DNA from: an uncultured Armatimonadota bacterium
GTDB lineage: Bacteria > Armatimonadota > Armatimonadia > Armatimonadales > Armatimonadaceae
Assembly: GCA_903924445.1 (NCBI GenBank)
Contig: CAIYBQ010000303.1
Location: 1-9,335, forward strand
Direction of reading: 5' to 3'
DNA length: 9,335 nucleotides
In this document: piece after piece, positions 8,149-9,335 of the stretch
Numbering within the stretch: position 1 is the stretch's first letter
Layout: each line of letters starts with the position of its first letter
Position numbers and translations under genes: made by a program
The notes under the pieces: model-generated
What the model saw: the letters and a program-made list of their open reading frames with translations, nothing else
Told to the model about the DNA's origin: nothing
Database searches by the model: none

Positions 8149-8158
8149 TAAAACACGC
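8140..8158. repeat. Inverted repeat over the rplU -35 box, possible operator
   Basis: GCGTGT (8140-8145) and ACACGC (8153-8158) are exact inverted copies 7 bases apart. They overlap and extend just upstream of the rplU -35 hexamer. The position suits a regulator binding site, but a 6-base repeat can arise by chance and no regulator is known. Confidence 0.35.
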
Positions 8159-8198
8159 TCATCTGCTACATCCGAGTTCGGTAAGCGTACTTCCCGCG

Positions 8199-8226
8199 TT
8201 AAGGGAACTGTTCAAGGTAATATACT
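8199..8226 (+). promoter_or_regulatory. Possible promoter of the beta-propeller gene
   Basis: TATACT (8221-8226) is a good -10 (5 of 6). TTAAGG (8199-8204) is a weak -35 (3 of 6) 16 bases upstream. Transcript start would be near 8233, about 53 bases before the ATG. The -35 is poor, so activation or another sigma factor is possible. Confidence 0.4.
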
Positions 8227-8286
8227 CTGTAATTCTGGGTGTGCACAACTATTGATAGTAATAAACATCCGTACAAGAGACCAGCC

Positions 8287-9335
8287 ATGAAACCGAAGCG
8301 CATCACACCCCGCAATATCATCCTTCTTCTTGTTGCATTCACAATCGTTGCTTTGCTTGCCAGATGGGGAAGTCTCGGGTTTCCGATCCCTGGAACGGCA
8401 ATCCCAAGTACTGCAGGAAAGCTTGTGGTCTCAGCAACACGCGGGAAATCATCGGACTTGTTTATGATGAACGCGAAGGACGGCGGGGGCCTCGTTCAGT
8501 TGACATCGGATGAGCCTGCCGAGGGTGAACCTGTTCTGGATTCCAATGGTCAGACGATTGCTTTCACAAGCAATCGCTTCCTCACCCAATTTGGAGCGTA
8601 CGCCGTTGGAGATGTTCGTCATCTGTGTGTTATGGATGCGGCTCTCGGCCAGAAAGTTATTCAGCTGACGCAATCTGCCGCAAGCTCCGGTACCAAAGAA
8701 CGGCCACAGTTTCATCTTGCTGACAACATCTACTTTATGGATGGCGGACGGTTGATTTCTGTACATCCAAATGGAGGTGATCCGAAAGCTGTCTTTCCGC
8801 ACGCAGAGATGAAACGCGAAAACCGCCTGATCGCTGAGATATTTGAATATGGTGGAGTAGTCGACTTTGCCGTCAATGCTGACGAAACCTTTATGCTGGT
8901 GGTCATTAAGCGCGAGTTTGACCAGATTTGTCTCATCTATGATGAACGCAATGAAACTCCTGCGATCTTGGCCAAGGGCAAAAAGATTGTCCCGATCTTC
9001 CTTCCGCATGGAAAAGCCGCAGCGCTCGTCTCTGGCGGCATTCCTTTGAAGCAACCCGTTCCAATCGGTATGGATATGCTGGATAAGCTGCCATCCGTCT
9101 CTGCTGCCGCACCGAGCGAAGAGGGTGTGGATGAAGGTAAGTCACGCTTTGTTCTTTGGAATGCTGAATTTCAGGTTGAATCAGTCACGGAATTCCCGAT
9201 CGAGGCTGATGGGATTATGGCAACAGCCGATGGCAAGAATGTTGTGTTCTGGAAATCCAAGGGCGCCGATGCCGGACTTGCAGTGATGCCTCTAGGTGGT
9301 GCAGGAGACTCTGTAGGCGGGGCTCGCCTAGCCGC
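8287..9335 (+). CDS. Membrane-anchored TolB/PD40-like beta-propeller protein (3' end outside the window)
   Basis: The frame stays open from ATG 8287 to the window end (349 codons). Residues about 10-26 are a single hydrophobic helix after a basic start, an uncleaved anchor or signal peptide, so the remainder is probably exported. The body has repeated blade-like units resembling PD40/TolB repeats: KSSDLFMMNAKDGGGLVQLTSD, then PVLDSNGQTIAFTSNR, HLCVMDAALGQKVIQLTQ, and later RFVLWNAEFQVESVTEFP with ATADGKNVVFWKS. An acidic, low-complexity insert (about 268-282) interrupts the blades. Such propellers usually bind proteins or sugars rather than catalyse. The start has only a weak purine-rich AAGAGA ahead of it. 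It is divergent from rplU, so it is not part of the ribosomal operon. Function is unknown. Confidence 0.82.
   Translation, partial: MKPKRITPRNIILLLVAFTIVALLARWGSLGFPIPGTAIPSTAGKLVVSATRGKSSDLFMMNAKDGGGLVQLTSDEPAEGEPVLDSNGQTIAFTSNRFLTQFGAYAVGDVRHLCVMDAALGQKVIQLTQSAASSGTKERPQFHLADNIYFMDGGRLISVHPNGGDPKAVFPHAEMKRENRLIAEIFEYGGVVDFAVNADETFMLVVIKREFDQICLIYDERNETPAILAKGKKIVPIFLPHGKAAALVSGGIPLKQPVPIGMDMLDKLPSVSAAAPSEEGVDEGKSRFVLWNAEFQVESVTEFPIEADGIMATADGKNVVFWKSKGADAGLAVMPLGGAGDSVGGARLA

Noticed and set aside
8240..8247. TGTGCACA palindrome as a Rex operator
   Set aside because: Rex sites have TTGTG and CACAA half-sites spaced by about 8 bases. Here the halves touch, and no proper spacing was found.
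8449..9054. Minus-strand frame of 201 codons opposite the propeller gene
   Set aside because: It is antisense to a frame with clear propeller repeats and a signal anchor, shows no recognisable domain, and has no convincing start signals.
9314..9330. TAGGCG-N5-CGCCTA inverted repeat at the window end
   Set aside because: Short, inside coding sequence and without a positional clue.

Overview
This looks like a piece of a bacterial chromosome of moderate GC content with a conserved ribosomal-protein/GTPase operon. A serine-recombinase mobile element has inserted at one end, in an initiator tRNA gene. The lineage cannot be fixed from the window. Two points argue for a non-Firmicutes, Terrabacteria-type bacterium: L27 starts directly at MAHKKG, without the cleavable leader typical of Firmicutes, and a Rex repressor and a soluble acyl-ACP desaturase are both present. 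Armatimonadota or a neighbouring phylum is a guess, not a result.

Left end (1-806). The 3' part of a large serine recombinase gene (zinc ribbon, coiled coil, C-terminal tail) runs rightwards and stops inside an oppositely oriented initiator tRNA-fMet gene. The TGA stop overlaps the antisense of the CAT anticodon. The tRNA has its own good promoter. A perfect 11-bp hairpin inside the recombinase gene sits where a terminator for the tRNA transcript would be expected. The recombinase most likely marks one end of an integrated element whose body lies to the left, outside the window.

Middle (864-8148, all minus strand). A single promoter at about 8119-8148 precedes rplU (L21), rpmA (L27) and obgE. 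These are followed by rex, a membrane-anchored ComEC-like metallo-beta-lactamase-fold protein with degraded metal motifs, a PlsC-type acyltransferase with a long extra C-terminal region, and an MFS transporter. A strong hairpin between rpmA and obgE could attenuate expression of the later genes. Downstream of the MFS gene, after a 107-bp gap and with its own Shine-Dalgarno, is an acyl-ACP desaturase with a complete di-iron ligand set. The acyltransferase and the desaturase both point to membrane-lipid chemistry, and Rex would link the cluster to NADH/NAD+ state. That functional link is inferred from gene order only.

Right end (8083-9335). A 204-bp divergent intergenic region separates rplU from a rightward gene. 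That gene encodes an N-terminally anchored, TolB/PD40-like beta-propeller protein and runs off the window.

No CRISPR array, toxin-antitoxin pair, rRNA or clear new defence system is visible. The most unusual locus is the recombinase/tRNA-fMet junction.
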